Assembly (NCBI RefSeq): GCF_900168265.1
Contig: NZ_FVZF01000016.1
Span: forward strand, 1 to 64,000
Length of the DNA stretch: 64,000 nt
Reading direction: 5' to 3'
Source: Salegentibacter salarius
GTDB taxonomy: Bacteria; Bacteroidota; Bacteroidia; Flavobacteriales; Flavobacteriaceae
Shown here piece by piece: positions 1 to 7,845 of this stretch. The position numbers were made by a program, and so were the translations under genes. Numbering within the stretch: position 1 is the first letter of the stretch; each line of letters begins with the position of its first letter. Under the pieces are notes generated by a model. It saw nothing but the letters and a program-made list of their open reading frames with translations, had not been told where the DNA came from and did no database searches.

Positions 1-249
1 CTCAATTTTACGAGAGGAATACATATTGCGAAGGTACGCATAGATGGTCACCTTGAGCAACATCCGGGGATGGTAACTGGAGGTACCTCCTCCTTTATAA
101 CTTCGCTCCAGGTCAGCGATGTCGATTTGATCAATAATCGTATTGACGATCCTAACGGGATGATGGGCAGGGACCAGATCATCATAACTGGGAGGTAAAA
201 GACTTAACTGCGACTGGTCATAGGTCTTAAATACTGCTTTGGCTTTCAT
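1..249 (-). CDS. IS1182-type transposase, N-terminal part (cut by window edge)
   Basis: The reverse strand reads without interruption from an ATG at 249 to the window edge (83 codons). It begins MKAKAVFKTYDQ and continues with LPPSYDDLVPAHHPVR, the N-terminal domain (DUF772 type) of IS1182/IS5-group DDE transposases. The encoded enzyme would cut and join the insertion sequence ends. Only the 5' end of the gene is inside the window, so neither the catalytic DDE residues nor the far end of the element can be judged. No obvious terminal inverted repeat could be confirmed between 250 and 290. The family call is recognition from memory; the reading frame is seen directly. Confidence 0.85.
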   Translation of the reverse strand, partial: MKAKAVFKTYDQSQLSLLPPSYDDLVPAHHPVRIVNTIIDQIDIADLERSYKGGGTSSYHPRMLLKVTIYAYLRNMYSSRKIE

Positions 250-290
250 TACATGAAAATACTAAAAACCAGAAAATAATACAACAAAAA

Positions 291-312
291 AGGCTGCCTT
301 TTCAGACAGCCT
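291..312. terminator. Bidirectional intrinsic terminator
   Basis: A six-base-pair stem (AGGCTG/CAGCCT) with a ten-base loop is flanked by A-rich sequence on one side and T-rich sequence on the other. On the reverse strand it lies about 130 bases after the ferritin stop and is followed by a T run, so it can end the ferritin transcript. Confidence 0.7.
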
Positions 313-349
313 CTTTTTATTTAGTATATATAATTAGAAAGCCTTTATT

Positions 350-428
350 CGTCAAGCTGAACTAATTTCAGCTTCTAACATGTTTTGATAATGAACAACT
401 TAGATTCTGAAACTAGTTCAGAATGACG
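350..428. repeat. Dispersed two-hairpin repeat, family 1, copy A
   Basis: This 79-bp imperfect palindrome starts with CGTCAAGCTGA and ends with CAGAATGACG. The left arm folds as AGCTGAA/TTTCAGCT and the right arm as ATTCTGAA/TTCAGAAT. It lies between the ferritin stop and its terminator. Six further copies are in this window (26223, 26676, 27919, 49835, 50633, 56815). Confidence 0.85.
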
Positions 429-441
429 TCTATTAAAGGTC

Positions 442-972
442 TTATTCTGGACGTTTGTCTCTAATTTGTGGAATGCGTTCGTCCAGTAACTTAAGTCCTA
501 GACCATCGGTTCCCATAAGGTCAAACAACTCAAGCGCACGGCGCATGGTTTGTTCTTCTTCCATTTGTTCCTGGATAAACCAGTGCAGAAAATACTCTGT
601 AGTATAATCGTTTACCTTTCGGCATTTTCCTACCAGGTTATGTATTGATTTGGTGATAGCAATTTCCTGGTCTAAAGCAGTTTCAAATATTTCTTCCAAA
701 GATTTAAAATCGTGGTTTACACCACCCACTTCAGGAGAAAAAGCAGTACCGCCGTTATCAGTAATGTATCTAAAGATCTTCATCATATGCTCTCTTTCTT
801 CGGCAGCCTGTTCGTAGAAAAAATCTGCGCTATAAGAAAGGGCATTATGGTCACACCAGGATGCCATTGCTAAATAAGCTGATGAGGAGTGGGCTTCTTT
901 TTCAATTTGCTTATTTAAAAGATCCATGACATCTACATGGATACTTAATTTTTGTCTTACTAAATCTTTCAT
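442..972 (-). CDS. ftnA: Ferritin (iron storage ferroxidase)
   Basis: This 176-residue protein is a non-heme ferritin. It oxidises ferrous iron and stores it in a 24-subunit cytoplasmic shell. By comparison with E. coli FtnA the ferroxidase ligands are present: Glu26 (KEAHSS), Glu59 and His62 (AAEEREHM), Glu103 (DQEIAIT) and Gln136 within the QEQMEEE stretch. The protein is about ten residues longer at the N terminus than E. coli FtnA; the ATG at 972 gives this extension, and a later start is possible. The gene stands alone. Downstream are a family 1 repeat and a terminator. No haem ligand or targeting signal is visible. Confidence 0.95.
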   Translation of the reverse strand: MKDLVRQKLSIHVDVMDLLNKQIEKEAHSSSAYLAMASWCDHNALSYSADFFYEQAAEEREHMMKIFRYITDNGGTAFSPEVGGVNHDFKSLEEIFETALDQEIAITKSIHNLVGKCRKVNDYTTEYFLHWFIQEQMEEEQTMRRALELFDLMGTDGLGLKLLDERIPQIRDKRPE

Positions 973-1055
973 GGGTCATTTTTTATAAAATTAGCCAAAT
1001 AGCAAGTAAGAACCTAATTGTGAATTGAATTTAGAAGTAATCTAAAGTGAAGAAA

Positions 1056-1370
1056 TTATACTGAAGTTGCTAACAGCGAATTGAGTTCGAGCATAGCAAA
1101 AGTTCCTGTGACGAATTCTTTAAGATCTATGCATTCTAAAGTATTGAACACAAAAAAATGCTGACGGTTACAAAGCATAAGCATTTCCATCCCGTGATTG
1201 TTTTGCCCGTTAAAATGTGCTTCCAGATCAATTTCTTTAACCTGTTGCCTAAAAGCCAGCAACTGGCAAAAACCAAGCTTAATGGTTTTATGCGGAAATT
1301 CAATGAAAAAGCATCTTTGCTTATCGCACTGATAAGAAATAAAGAATTGGGACTGGTGTAATACTTTCAT
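1056..1370 (-). CDS. Small conserved flavobacterial protein of unknown function
   Basis: This 104-residue protein has no signal peptide and no membrane segment. It begins MKVLHQSQFF and ends with GTFAMLELNSLLATSV. I recognise it as the type of short uncharacterised protein that many Flavobacteriaceae carry near ferritin or Lrp genes, but I know of no function. An overlapping 67-codon frame on the other strand (1158-1361) looks like a shadow because its composition is unlike a protein. The gene lies between the Lrp regulator and ferritin on the same strand, 42 bases from the Lrp stop, so it may be read from the upstream genes. Confidence 0.65.
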   Translation of the reverse strand: MKVLHQSQFFISYQCDKQRCFFIEFPHKTIKLGFCQLLAFRQQVKEIDLEAHFNGQNNHGMEMLMLCNRQHFFVFNTLECIDLKEFVTGTFAMLELNSLLATSV

Positions 1371-1412
1371 CTTGTGGCAAAATTAATCCTTATTTAGAAT
1401 AAATCCAAAGAA

Positions 1413-1883
1413 TTAAATTTTGATTTGCCTTTTTATTTGTTGATTTAACGAAATAAAAGTTTCTGTTCGCGAAACACCTTCTATAGCCTGGATATTTTTG
1501 TTCAAAACATTCATTAAATGCTCGTTGTCTTTACATAAGATCTTTATAAAAATAGACCAGTTTCCAGTGGTGTAATGGCATTCTATAACTTCTGGGATTT
1601 GGCTAAGTTGCTTTACCGCTTGCGGGTTACTTACCGCTTTATCTAAATAAACCCCCACAAAGGCCATGGTTTTATAGCCAAGCAAGCGGGGGTTAATCAT
1701 AAGTTTTGAGCCTTCAATTAAACCGGCCTTTTCCAATTTTCGTAAACGTTGATGAACTGCCGCCCCGGTAATCCCAATATTCCGGGCAATTTCAAGGATA
1801 GATTTCTTAGCATCTTCCATTAAGAAATTTAAAATGGTCTTATCTATACCATCTATAACTACATTTTCGTTTACAACTTTCAT
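1413..1883 (-). CDS. Lrp/AsnC family transcriptional regulator
   Basis: This 156-residue protein has the two-domain Lrp/AsnC layout: an N-terminal winged helix-turn-helix (about residues 10-60, with IGITGAAVHQRLRKLEKAGLI as the recognition region) and a C-terminal RAM ligand-binding domain (about 70-150). Such regulators sense amino acids and control amino acid metabolism. The gene sits 53 bases behind the saccharopine dehydrogenase gene on the same strand, which suggests control of lysine breakdown; that link is inference from position. It is a close-to-standard length for the family. Confidence 0.93.
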   Translation of the reverse strand: MKVVNENVVIDGIDKTILNFLMEDAKKSILEIARNIGITGAAVHQRLRKLEKAGLIEGSKLMINPRLLGYKTMAFVGVYLDKAVSNPQAVKQLSQIPEVIECHYTTGNWSIFIKILCKDNEHLMNVLNKNIQAIEGVSRTETFISLNQQIKRQIKI

Positions 1884-1936
1884 TGGGGGTGGTTTGTTTA
1901 ATTAAAAAGCTAAAGTAGGGAATTGAATTCAAAAAT

Positions 1937-3310
1937 TTAATTTCCTACTTCGCCAAACGGATTGTATCCTAAATATTCTGTTTCGTTTTCTTTAAAAATA
2001 ATATCGTGTTCTTCTAATTCTTTCAGGATTGGTCCGTAAACTTCTTTCTTTATAGGAAGCTGAACGCCCGGTGTGGTTATTTCACCTTTTAAAATCTTTA
2101 AAGTGGCTATCGCTACAGGAAGTCCTACGGTTTTGGCCATAGCAGTTTCTTTTTGATCTTTCCCAATATGTACCATGGTGGCGTCTATCTGTTTTTTCTT
2201 GCCATTTAATTCGTAGCCGAATTTATGGTACATCACGATCATATCTTTATCGTCTGCAGCAAGGCTCCATTTATCCATTAATATTTTTTGAAGAGCCTGG
2301 GCAGGGGTAGCTTCTTTAATGCCAATCTTTTTATTTTGATTGAAGATATCCAGTTCTAAAAGCTTTTCCCACATAAGATCGTCCTGATCTATTTTTAGGT
2401 TATGCCGAAGTTTGAGCTCTACCGTATCGGTAGGAGAGTAGGGAAGAAACGAATTTACAAAATCGCGATAGCTCATATCTTCTGAATCTTTAATAGTAAA
2501 GCTATCATCTGTCATTCCCAACTGAACAAACATATTCCACGCGCGGCTGAAACCAACTCTTCTAATTGTACCACGATAAAGTGTAAGTACATCTTCCAGA
2601 CCGTAAATACTCATATAATCCAATGAGTTTCTATTGGCGTAACCTTCAAATTTTCCATAACCTTCTACTTGTAAAAGCTCTGTTCTTCTAAAGAGTCTGT
2701 GATATGGAATGTATTTGTATTTTCCTTCCTGGATAAATTTGGCAACACCACCCTGGCCTGCAACGACCACATTTCTTGGGTTCCAGGTGAATTTGTAGTT
2801 CCAGAGGTTGGTATCACTTTCTGGGGCAACGAGCCCGCCGGTAAAAGATTCAAATAAGAGCATTTTCCCGCCTTTATCGCGAATTCTGTCTATTACTTGC
2901 ATGGCGCTCATATGGTCAATGCCGGGATCTACCCCAATTTCATTCATAAAAATGAGTTCGTTTTTCTTTACTTCTTCATCTAAAGCTTTCATTTCTTTGC
3001 TGATGTAAGAAGCGGTTACCATATTTTTCTTGAATTTCACGCAGGCCTGGGCAACTTCAATATGAAACCTCGCCGGAAGCATGGAAATTACGATATCGGC
3101 ATTTTTTACCGCGTTTTCCCTGCTTTCCGTAGTAAAAACATCCAGGTGAAATGCTTCGCAGCGGTCTTTATTTCCGCAGGCTTTTTTAGCATTTTCGAGA
3201 TCAATATCTCCAATTTTTAAAAATAGATCTTCTGTCTCGGCTTTAGACAAAAGGTGGTCAATTAAGACGGAAGTAGATTTTCCCGCCCCGATTATTAAGA
3301 TTTCTTTCAT
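1937..3310 (-). CDS. Saccharopine dehydrogenase family protein
   Basis: This 457-residue cytoplasmic oxidoreductase opens with a Rossmann nucleotide-binding loop (GAGKSTSV, residues 8-15), followed by an acidic strand end (KIGDIDLENA). A long C-terminal saccharopine dehydrogenase domain follows (about residues 125-440, including NEIGVDPGIDHM). The family joins or splits lysine, 2-oxoglutarate and glutamate through saccharopine in lysine degradation. The Lrp-type regulator directly downstream and a glutaryl-CoA-type dehydrogenase at 28-29 kb fit a lysine catabolic role, although the latter is far away. Which of the two saccharopine reactions it catalyses cannot be told from sequence alone. Confidence 0.9.
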   Translation of the reverse strand: MKEILIIGAGKSTSVLIDHLLSKAETEDLFLKIGDIDLENAKKACGNKDRCEAFHLDVFTTESRENAVKNADIVISMLPARFHIEVAQACVKFKKNMVTASYISKEMKALDEEVKKNELIFMNEIGVDPGIDHMSAMQVIDRIRDKGGKMLLFESFTGGLVAPESDTNLWNYKFTWNPRNVVVAGQGGVAKFIQEGKYKYIPYHRLFRRTELLQVEGYGKFEGYANRNSLDYMSIYGLEDVLTLYRGTIRRVGFSRAWNMFVQLGMTDDSFTIKDSEDMSYRDFVNSFLPYSPTDTVELKLRHNLKIDQDDLMWEKLLELDIFNQNKKIGIKEATPAQALQKILMDKWSLAADDKDMIVMYHKFGYELNGKKKQIDATMVHIGKDQKETAMAKTVGLPVAIATLKILKGEITTPGVQLPIKKEVYGPILKELEEHDIIFKENETEYLGYNPFGEVGN

Positions 3311-3378
3311 AAAATAAATTAGTTTTGTGTAGTGGTTAACGAATGTATTAAATCTTTAACTCATAAAAAATAACCTAA

Positions 3379-3768
3379 ATGAATAGGAAGTTTTTAATAA
3401 CCGGAGCGATTTTCGGACTTTTAGCAGTAATAATTGGTGCTTTTGGTGCACATGGCTTAAAACCATTATTAGATGAAGCGGCTCAAAATTCTTTTGAAAC
3501 GGGGGCGAAATATCAAATGTATCACGCTTTATTGTTTCTTTTTGTAGGAAGTTTTAGGCTTGAGCCATTTCGCTTTCAAAAACCTGTTTTTTTCTTACTA
3601 CTATTTGGAGTGATTTGCTTTTCTGGCTCAATATATCTGCTCGCTACTAATAATTTAACACCTATAGATTTTAGCGGAATTGCATTGGTTACCCCGCTGG
3701 GAGGTACGTTATTAATAGCGGGCTGGACTTTTTTACTGGTAGAATTCATAAAAATAAAGCGGAAATAA
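3379..3768 (+). CDS. DUF423 family small membrane protein
   Basis: This 129-residue protein has four predicted membrane helices (about residues 5-22, 45-62, 69-88 and 98-122) and the family signature GAFGAHGL near the N terminus. DUF423 (YwdK/YgdD-like) proteins are widespread inner-membrane proteins without an established function. It is divergent from the saccharopine dehydrogenase gene (68-base gap) and lies 76 bases upstream of pckA in the same direction. No perfect TAnnTTTG box is visible in the divergent gap. Confidence 0.92.
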   Translation: MNRKFLITGAIFGLLAVIIGAFGAHGLKPLLDEAAQNSFETGAKYQMYHALLFLFVGSFRLEPFRFQKPVFFLLLFGVICFSGSIYLLATNNLTPIDFSGIALVTPLGGTLLIAGWTFLLVEFIKIKRK

Positions 3769-3805
3769 TTTAAGAAAGTTTAGCAGTTTATCTGTATAAG
3801 ATTTA

Positions 3806-3813
3806 TAATTTTG
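3806..3813 (+). promoter_or_regulatory. TAnnTTTG -7 box for pckA
   Basis: TAATTTTG matches the Bacteroidota primary sigma -7 consensus and lies 31 bases before the pckA ATG. No clear TTG at -33 is seen. Confidence 0.55.
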
Positions 3814-3844
3814 TACCCATAAACAAACCACACACTTTAATTTT

Positions 3845-5446
3845 ATGGACGTACATGCCCAAACTACGAAAACGATTTCGCTAGAAAATTACGGAATCAA
3901 AAACGCAAGGGTACATTACCAGTTATCTCCTGAAGAACTTCATTATGATACCATAGAGCATGGCCTTGGAACTGAGACGAAATCTGGCGCTTTAGCAATT
4001 AATACCGGCGAGTTTACCGGGAGATCTCCAAAAGATCGCTTTATAGTAAAAGATGAGGTAACCCGCGAGAAAGTTTGGTGGGGAGATATCAATATCCCTT
4101 TTGATTCAGATAAATTTGATAAGCTGTATACTAAGGTTGCAACATATCTATCTGGAAAAGAAATCTATGCACGAGATGCTTATGCTTGTGCTGAAGATAA
4201 ATACCGCTTAAATATTAGGGTGGTAAACGAATATCCCTGGTCTAACATGTTTGCTTATAATATGTTTTTGAGACCCGAAGAAAAAGAGTTGAAGAACTTT
4301 AAGGAAGATTGGTTAATCCTGAATGCACCGGGTTTTAAAGCAGATCCTGAAGTAGACGGTACAAGACAGGAGAATTTTGCAATTCTTAATTTCAGCAAAA
4401 AAATTGCTCTAATTGGTGGAACCGGATATACTGGCGAGATCAAAAAAGGGATTTTTTCAGCTTTAAATTTTATACTTCCGGTAGATAGGGATACGCTGCC
4501 AATGCATTGCTCAGCGAATATTGGGGAAGATGGTGATACCGCGATATTTTTCGGGCTTTCCGGAACTGGTAAAACCACGCTCTCTGCAGATCCAAATAGA
4601 AAGCTTATTGGAGACGATGAGCACGGCTGGACTAAAGAAAATAAAATTTTTAATTTTGAAGGCGGTTGCTACGCCAAAGTGATAAACCTTACCGAAGAAA
4701 ACGAACCCGATATTTACAGGGCTATTAAACCAGGCGCCATTTTAGAAAATGTTGTTTTGGATAGTGAAGGCAATGTAGATTTTGCTAATACCAGTATTAC
4801 TCAAAATACCAGGGTGAGTTACCCAATAGATCATATAGATAATATAAAAGTGCCTTCGGTAGGTGAAAACCCAAAGAATATATTTTTCCTAACGGCTGAT
4901 GCTTTTGGAGTTTTGCCTCCAATAAGCAAGCTTACACCAGGCCAGGCTGCGTATCATTTTATAAGTGGGTATACAGCTAAAGTTGCGGGTACAGAAGCTG
5001 GAATTGACGAGCCGGTACCAAGTTTTTCAGCTTGTTTCGGTGCTCCTTTTATGCCTTTGCATCCTACTAAATATGCCGAGATGTTAAGCGGAAAAATGAA
5101 AGAAGCCGGCGTAAACGTATGGTTAGTTAATACCGGTTGGACCGGCGGAGCTTATGGTACCGGGAACCGAATGAAACTTAAGTACACTCGTGCTATGATT
5201 AGTGCTGCTCTTAATGGAGAATTGAAAGACGTTGAATTTACCACTCACGAGGTGTTTGGCTTAAAAATGCCGGTAAATTGTCCGGATGTGCCTGCTGAAG
5301 TTTTAAACCCTAAAAAAACCTGGGAAGATAAAGCGGCTTACGATAAAAAAGCAGGAGAACTCTCCAGCTCCTTTAAAAAGAACTTTAAAAAGTTTGAAGA
5401 ATATGCCAATGATGAAATTATGGCCGGCGGGCCAACTTCCTCATAG
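3845..5446 (+). CDS. pckA: Phosphoenolpyruvate carboxykinase (ATP)
   Basis: This 533-residue cytosolic enzyme converts oxaloacetate and ATP to phosphoenolpyruvate, CO2 and ADP, the entry step of gluconeogenesis. The ATP-specific P loop is visible at residues 238-245 (LSGTGKTT), followed by the metal-binding LIGDDEHGW. The earlier FTGRSPKDRF segment and the later NTRVSYP segment are substrate-binding motifs of the ATP-type family. Length is normal. It has its own candidate promoter and a strong terminator, so it is likely a single-gene unit. The glycogen synthesis genes at the window end use the same gluconeogenic flux. Confidence 0.97.
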   Translation: MDVHAQTTKTISLENYGIKNARVHYQLSPEELHYDTIEHGLGTETKSGALAINTGEFTGRSPKDRFIVKDEVTREKVWWGDINIPFDSDKFDKLYTKVATYLSGKEIYARDAYACAEDKYRLNIRVVNEYPWSNMFAYNMFLRPEEKELKNFKEDWLILNAPGFKADPEVDGTRQENFAILNFSKKIALIGGTGYTGEIKKGIFSALNFILPVDRDTLPMHCSANIGEDGDTAIFFGLSGTGKTTLSADPNRKLIGDDEHGWTKENKIFNFEGGCYAKVINLTEENEPDIYRAIKPGAILENVVLDSEGNVDFANTSITQNTRVSYPIDHIDNIKVPSVGENPKNIFFLTADAFGVLPPISKLTPGQAAYHFISGYTAKVAGTEAGIDEPVPSFSACFGAPFMPLHPTKYAEMLSGKMKEAGVNVWLVNTGWTGGAYGTGNRMKLKYTRAMISAALNGELKDVEFTTHEVFGLKMPVNCPDVPAEVLNPKKTWEDKAAYDKKAGELSSSFKKNFKKFEEYANDEIMAGGPTSS

Positions 5447-5479
5447 CATTGTTTTTAATTAGTTAATTGAATCAAAAAA

Positions 5480-5508
5480 ATCCGGTGCAAATTGCACCGG
5501 ATTTTTTA
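5480..5508. terminator. Strong bidirectional terminator between pckA and hemD
   Basis: ATCCGGTGCAA pairs with TTGCACCGGAT over eleven bases around a minimal loop. There is an A run before and a T run after, so it can end transcripts from both convergent genes. Confidence 0.92.
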
Positions 5509-5572
5509 TTTAAAAAATATAAATGGAAGGTAATCTTAATTCACAAAGTGAAGTTTAAAATGCTTCAATAGA

Positions 5573-6319
5573 TTATTTTTTATTTTTTTCAGCAATATAC
5601 TTTTGCAATGCCATCGTCATAGATGGAGTATCTGGTGTTGGCGCCTTTATGTTAACGGTTAGTCCGTGTTCTTTGGCTGCCTTTATAGTAGTGTTTCCAA
5701 ACACAGCTATTTTAGTTTCTTTCTGCTCAAAATCTGGAAAATTCTCAAATAAAGATTTAATTCCGCTTGGGCTAAAGAAAACCAGGATATCATAAGTTAC
5801 ATCACGCAAGTGAGATAAATCGCTCACCACAGTTTTATAAAATGTAGCCTGCTTCCATTCAACACCTAGTTTGTTTAGGGTCTTAGGAACGTCTGGCTTC
5901 AGCATATCTGAAGACGGTAACAAAAACTTTTCGTTCTTATATTTCTTGATAAGCGGAGAAAGATCGGCAAAAGTTCTTTTCCCTACATAAATTTTCCGCT
6001 TGCGGTAAACTACATATTTTTGTAAATAATAAGCTACAGCTTCGCTCAAACAAAAATATTTAAGGGTGTCTGGCACCTTAAACCTCAATTCCTCGGCAAT
6101 TCTAAAGAAATGATCTACAGCATTACGGCTGGTAAGAATAATAGCTGAATACTTAGTAAGATCTACTTTTTGCTGGCGTACTTCTTTAGAAGAAACACCT
6201 TCTACGTGGATAAAAGGGATGAAATCAATTTTTACTTTTTGTTTTTCCTCAAGCTCAAAATAAGGAGAGTTCTCTACTTTAGGCTCGGGCTGGGAAACCA
6301 AAATTGTTTTCACTTTCAT
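5573..6319 (-). CDS. hemD: Uroporphyrinogen-III synthase
   Basis: This 248-residue protein resembles HemD, which closes and rearranges hydroxymethylbilane to uroporphyrinogen III in haem synthesis. Two alternating alpha/beta domains are suggested by SAIILTSRNAVDHFF (domain 1) and DILVFFSPSGIKSLF (domain 2), the typical paired 'T-S-x-x-A/G' loops of this divergent family. No catalytic residue is strictly conserved in the family, so the call rests on overall pattern. It follows the DUF4271 gene by 28 bases on the same strand, a pairing common in Flavobacteriaceae. Confidence 0.9.
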   Translation of the reverse strand: MKVKTILVSQPEPKVENSPYFELEEKQKVKIDFIPFIHVEGVSSKEVRQQKVDLTKYSAIILTSRNAVDHFFRIAEELRFKVPDTLKYFCLSEAVAYYLQKYVVYRKRKIYVGKRTFADLSPLIKKYKNEKFLLPSSDMLKPDVPKTLNKLGVEWKQATFYKTVVSDLSHLRDVTYDILVFFSPSGIKSLFENFPDFEQKETKIAVFGNTTIKAAKEHGLTVNIKAPTPDTPSMTMALQKYIAEKNKK

Positions 6320-6347
6320 ATATCAATACTTTTATTTGATCCTTTTT

Positions 6348-7004
6348 TTAAATTGTAATTAGCTTGTACAAAATAATATAAGGGGCAATTTCGAGAGCGC
6401 AAAGGTACAAAATAAAATAAAACCAATTACCTGTAATAAGACTTTGATTTTTTCTGTAAATCAATAACAGGCTAAATATATTGGTTAGGACTAAAATACC
6501 CAATAGGCTATATAGGGTAAAGGCGGTAGGAGTAAAGGTATAGATGAATATTAAACTGGGAATTAACAAAATAAGTCCTATAAAATTGCGGTAACTTATT
6601 TTTTGGTATAGGTAAGAATCTATCTGTGCATCTAAATCAAAAACGTTCCCAACTATTTTTTCCAGGCCAAATTTAAGCAAGACAAAACTGGCATAAGCAG
6701 TTGCAATTCTTATAAATAGAAACACCGGTTCTAAGGAAGATTCTTCCCAGAAGAAATTAAAAACCAGGAAGAAAAGCAGGGAGAAAGAGATAAGATGAAC
6801 AAAGAAAAGCAAAATGTTAAAAGGATGAAAAGCTTTGTTCTTCTTTCCTCTAAACATCATAAATTTGTTTGAAGTAAGCAGTGAAAGAAAATCTTCAAAA
6901 CGCTGTGGATATGCGGTTTTCACAATGGCTAGTAACAGGAATGCACCCATTAAAGTCAGGGTGATCCAATCTAGTGAGCTAATATGTCTTTCTACAGCTT
7001 CCAG
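6348..7004 (-). CDS. DUF4271 integral membrane protein
   Basis: The protein has about six membrane helices and ends just before hemD. The first ATG (6950) gives 200 residues, but coding-like sequence continues upstream in frame (EAVERHISSLDWITLTL) and looks like the usual DUF4271 N terminus. No ATG, GTG or TTG exists in that stretch before the in-frame stop at 7032-7034. The CTG at 7002-7004 is the best candidate start and would give 218 residues; ATG at 6950 remains possible. A perfect -7 box lies at 7020-7028, so the message would begin very close to this CTG. Function is unknown; it is usually found beside hemD and other envelope genes. Confidence 0.75.
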   Translation of the reverse strand: MEAVERHISSLDWITLTLMGAFLLLAIVKTAYPQRFEDFLSLLTSNKFMMFRGKKNKAFHPFNILLFFVHLISFSLLFFLVFNFFWEESSLEPVFLFIRIATAYASFVLLKFGLEKIVGNVFDLDAQIDSYLYQKISYRNFIGLILLIPSLIFIYTFTPTAFTLYSLLGILVLTNIFSLLLIYRKNQSLITGNWFYFILYLCALEIAPYIILYKLITI

Positions 7005-7019
7005 GGTAAGAATTTTTAT

Positions 7020-7028
7020 GCAAATGTA
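7020..7028 (-). promoter_or_regulatory. TAnnTTTG -7 box for the DUF4271-hemD operon
   Basis: TACATTTGC on the reverse strand is an exact match. It places transcription start near 7010-7015, leaving almost no leader before the proposed CTG start. Confidence 0.6.
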
Positions 7029-7086
7029 TAATTATTTTGAGGTTAAAACTTGAAGATTAAGCCGGGAAACGAAGATTTAAAATGCC

Positions 7087-7094
7087 TACATTTG
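7087..7094 (+). promoter_or_regulatory. TAnnTTTG -7 box for the GT2-pyrC-DUF4296 operon
   Basis: TACATTTG lies 16 bases before the ATG at 7111 and is divergent from the box at 7020-7028. Confidence 0.6.
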
Positions 7095-7110
7095 TGCAAA
7101 AATTGGTAAG

Positions 7111-7845
7111 ATGGTAAAGGGGATAGTCATTGTACCCACCTTTAATGAAATTGAAAACATTGAGCGACTAGTAAGAAATGTGTTTTCTCAACAAAAAGAA
7201 TTTCATATTTTGGTGGTAGATGATAATTCTCCAGATGGTACCGCAACCCGTGTAAGAACATTACAAGCTGAATTTCACGATAATCTTTTTCTGGAAGAAA
7301 GAATTGGAAAGCTTGGTTTAGGAACAGCTTATATTCACGGTTTTAAATGGGCGCTGCAAAGGGATTACGAGTATGTTTTTGAGATGGATGCCGATTTTTC
7401 TCATAATCCCAACGATCTTGTGAGATTGTTTAATACCTGCAAAAGGAACGATGCCGATGTGGCTATAGGTTCTCGCTATGTTACGGGTGTAAATGTGATT
7501 AACTGGCCTATGAGCAGGGTTTTATTATCCTGGCTGGCATCTAAATACGTAAGATTTATTACCGGAATGGATATTCACGATACCACGGCCGGTTTTGTTT
7601 GTTATAAAAGAAAAGTGCTGGAGACAATAGACCTGGATAGTATTCAGTTTGTAGGTTATGCTTTCCAGATAGAAATGAAGTTTAAGGCATATTTGCTGAA
7701 ATATAGATTAGAAGAAGTTCCCGTGATATTTACAGATAGAACCCGGGGAACTTCAAAAATGAGTAGCTCCATAATTTCTGAAGCTATTTTTGGGGTAATA
7801 ATAATGAAGATTAAAAGTCTTTTTAAGCAGATTAAATTGAAATGA
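7111..7845 (+). CDS. Polyprenol monophosphomannose synthase-like GT2 glycosyltransferase
   Basis: This 244-residue protein is a family 2 glycosyltransferase of the dolichyl-phosphate mannose synthase type. It would transfer a sugar from a nucleotide donor to a polyprenyl phosphate at the inner face of the membrane. The donor-binding start (VPTFNEIENIERLV), the VVDDNSPDGT motif and the metal-binding DADFSHNP are visible, as is the acceptor-side GSRYVTG. There is no C-terminal membrane domain, so it is a soluble or peripheral form. Its stop overlaps the pyrC start by four bases (ATGA). Confidence 0.92.
   Translation: MVKGIVIVPTFNEIENIERLVRNVFSQQKEFHILVVDDNSPDGTATRVRTLQAEFHDNLFLEERIGKLGLGTAYIHGFKWALQRDYEYVFEMDADFSHNPNDLVRLFNTCKRNDADVAIGSRYVTGVNVINWPMSRVLLSWLASKYVRFITGMDIHDTTAGFVCYKRKVLETIDLDSIQFVGYAFQIEMKFKAYLLKYRLEEVPVIFTDRTRGTSKMSSSIISEAIFGVIIMKIKSLFKQIKLK

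Noticed and set aside
1158-1361. 67-codon plus-strand frame opposite the small conserved protein
   Set aside because: It lies entirely inside a better-supported reverse-strand gene and has no family features.
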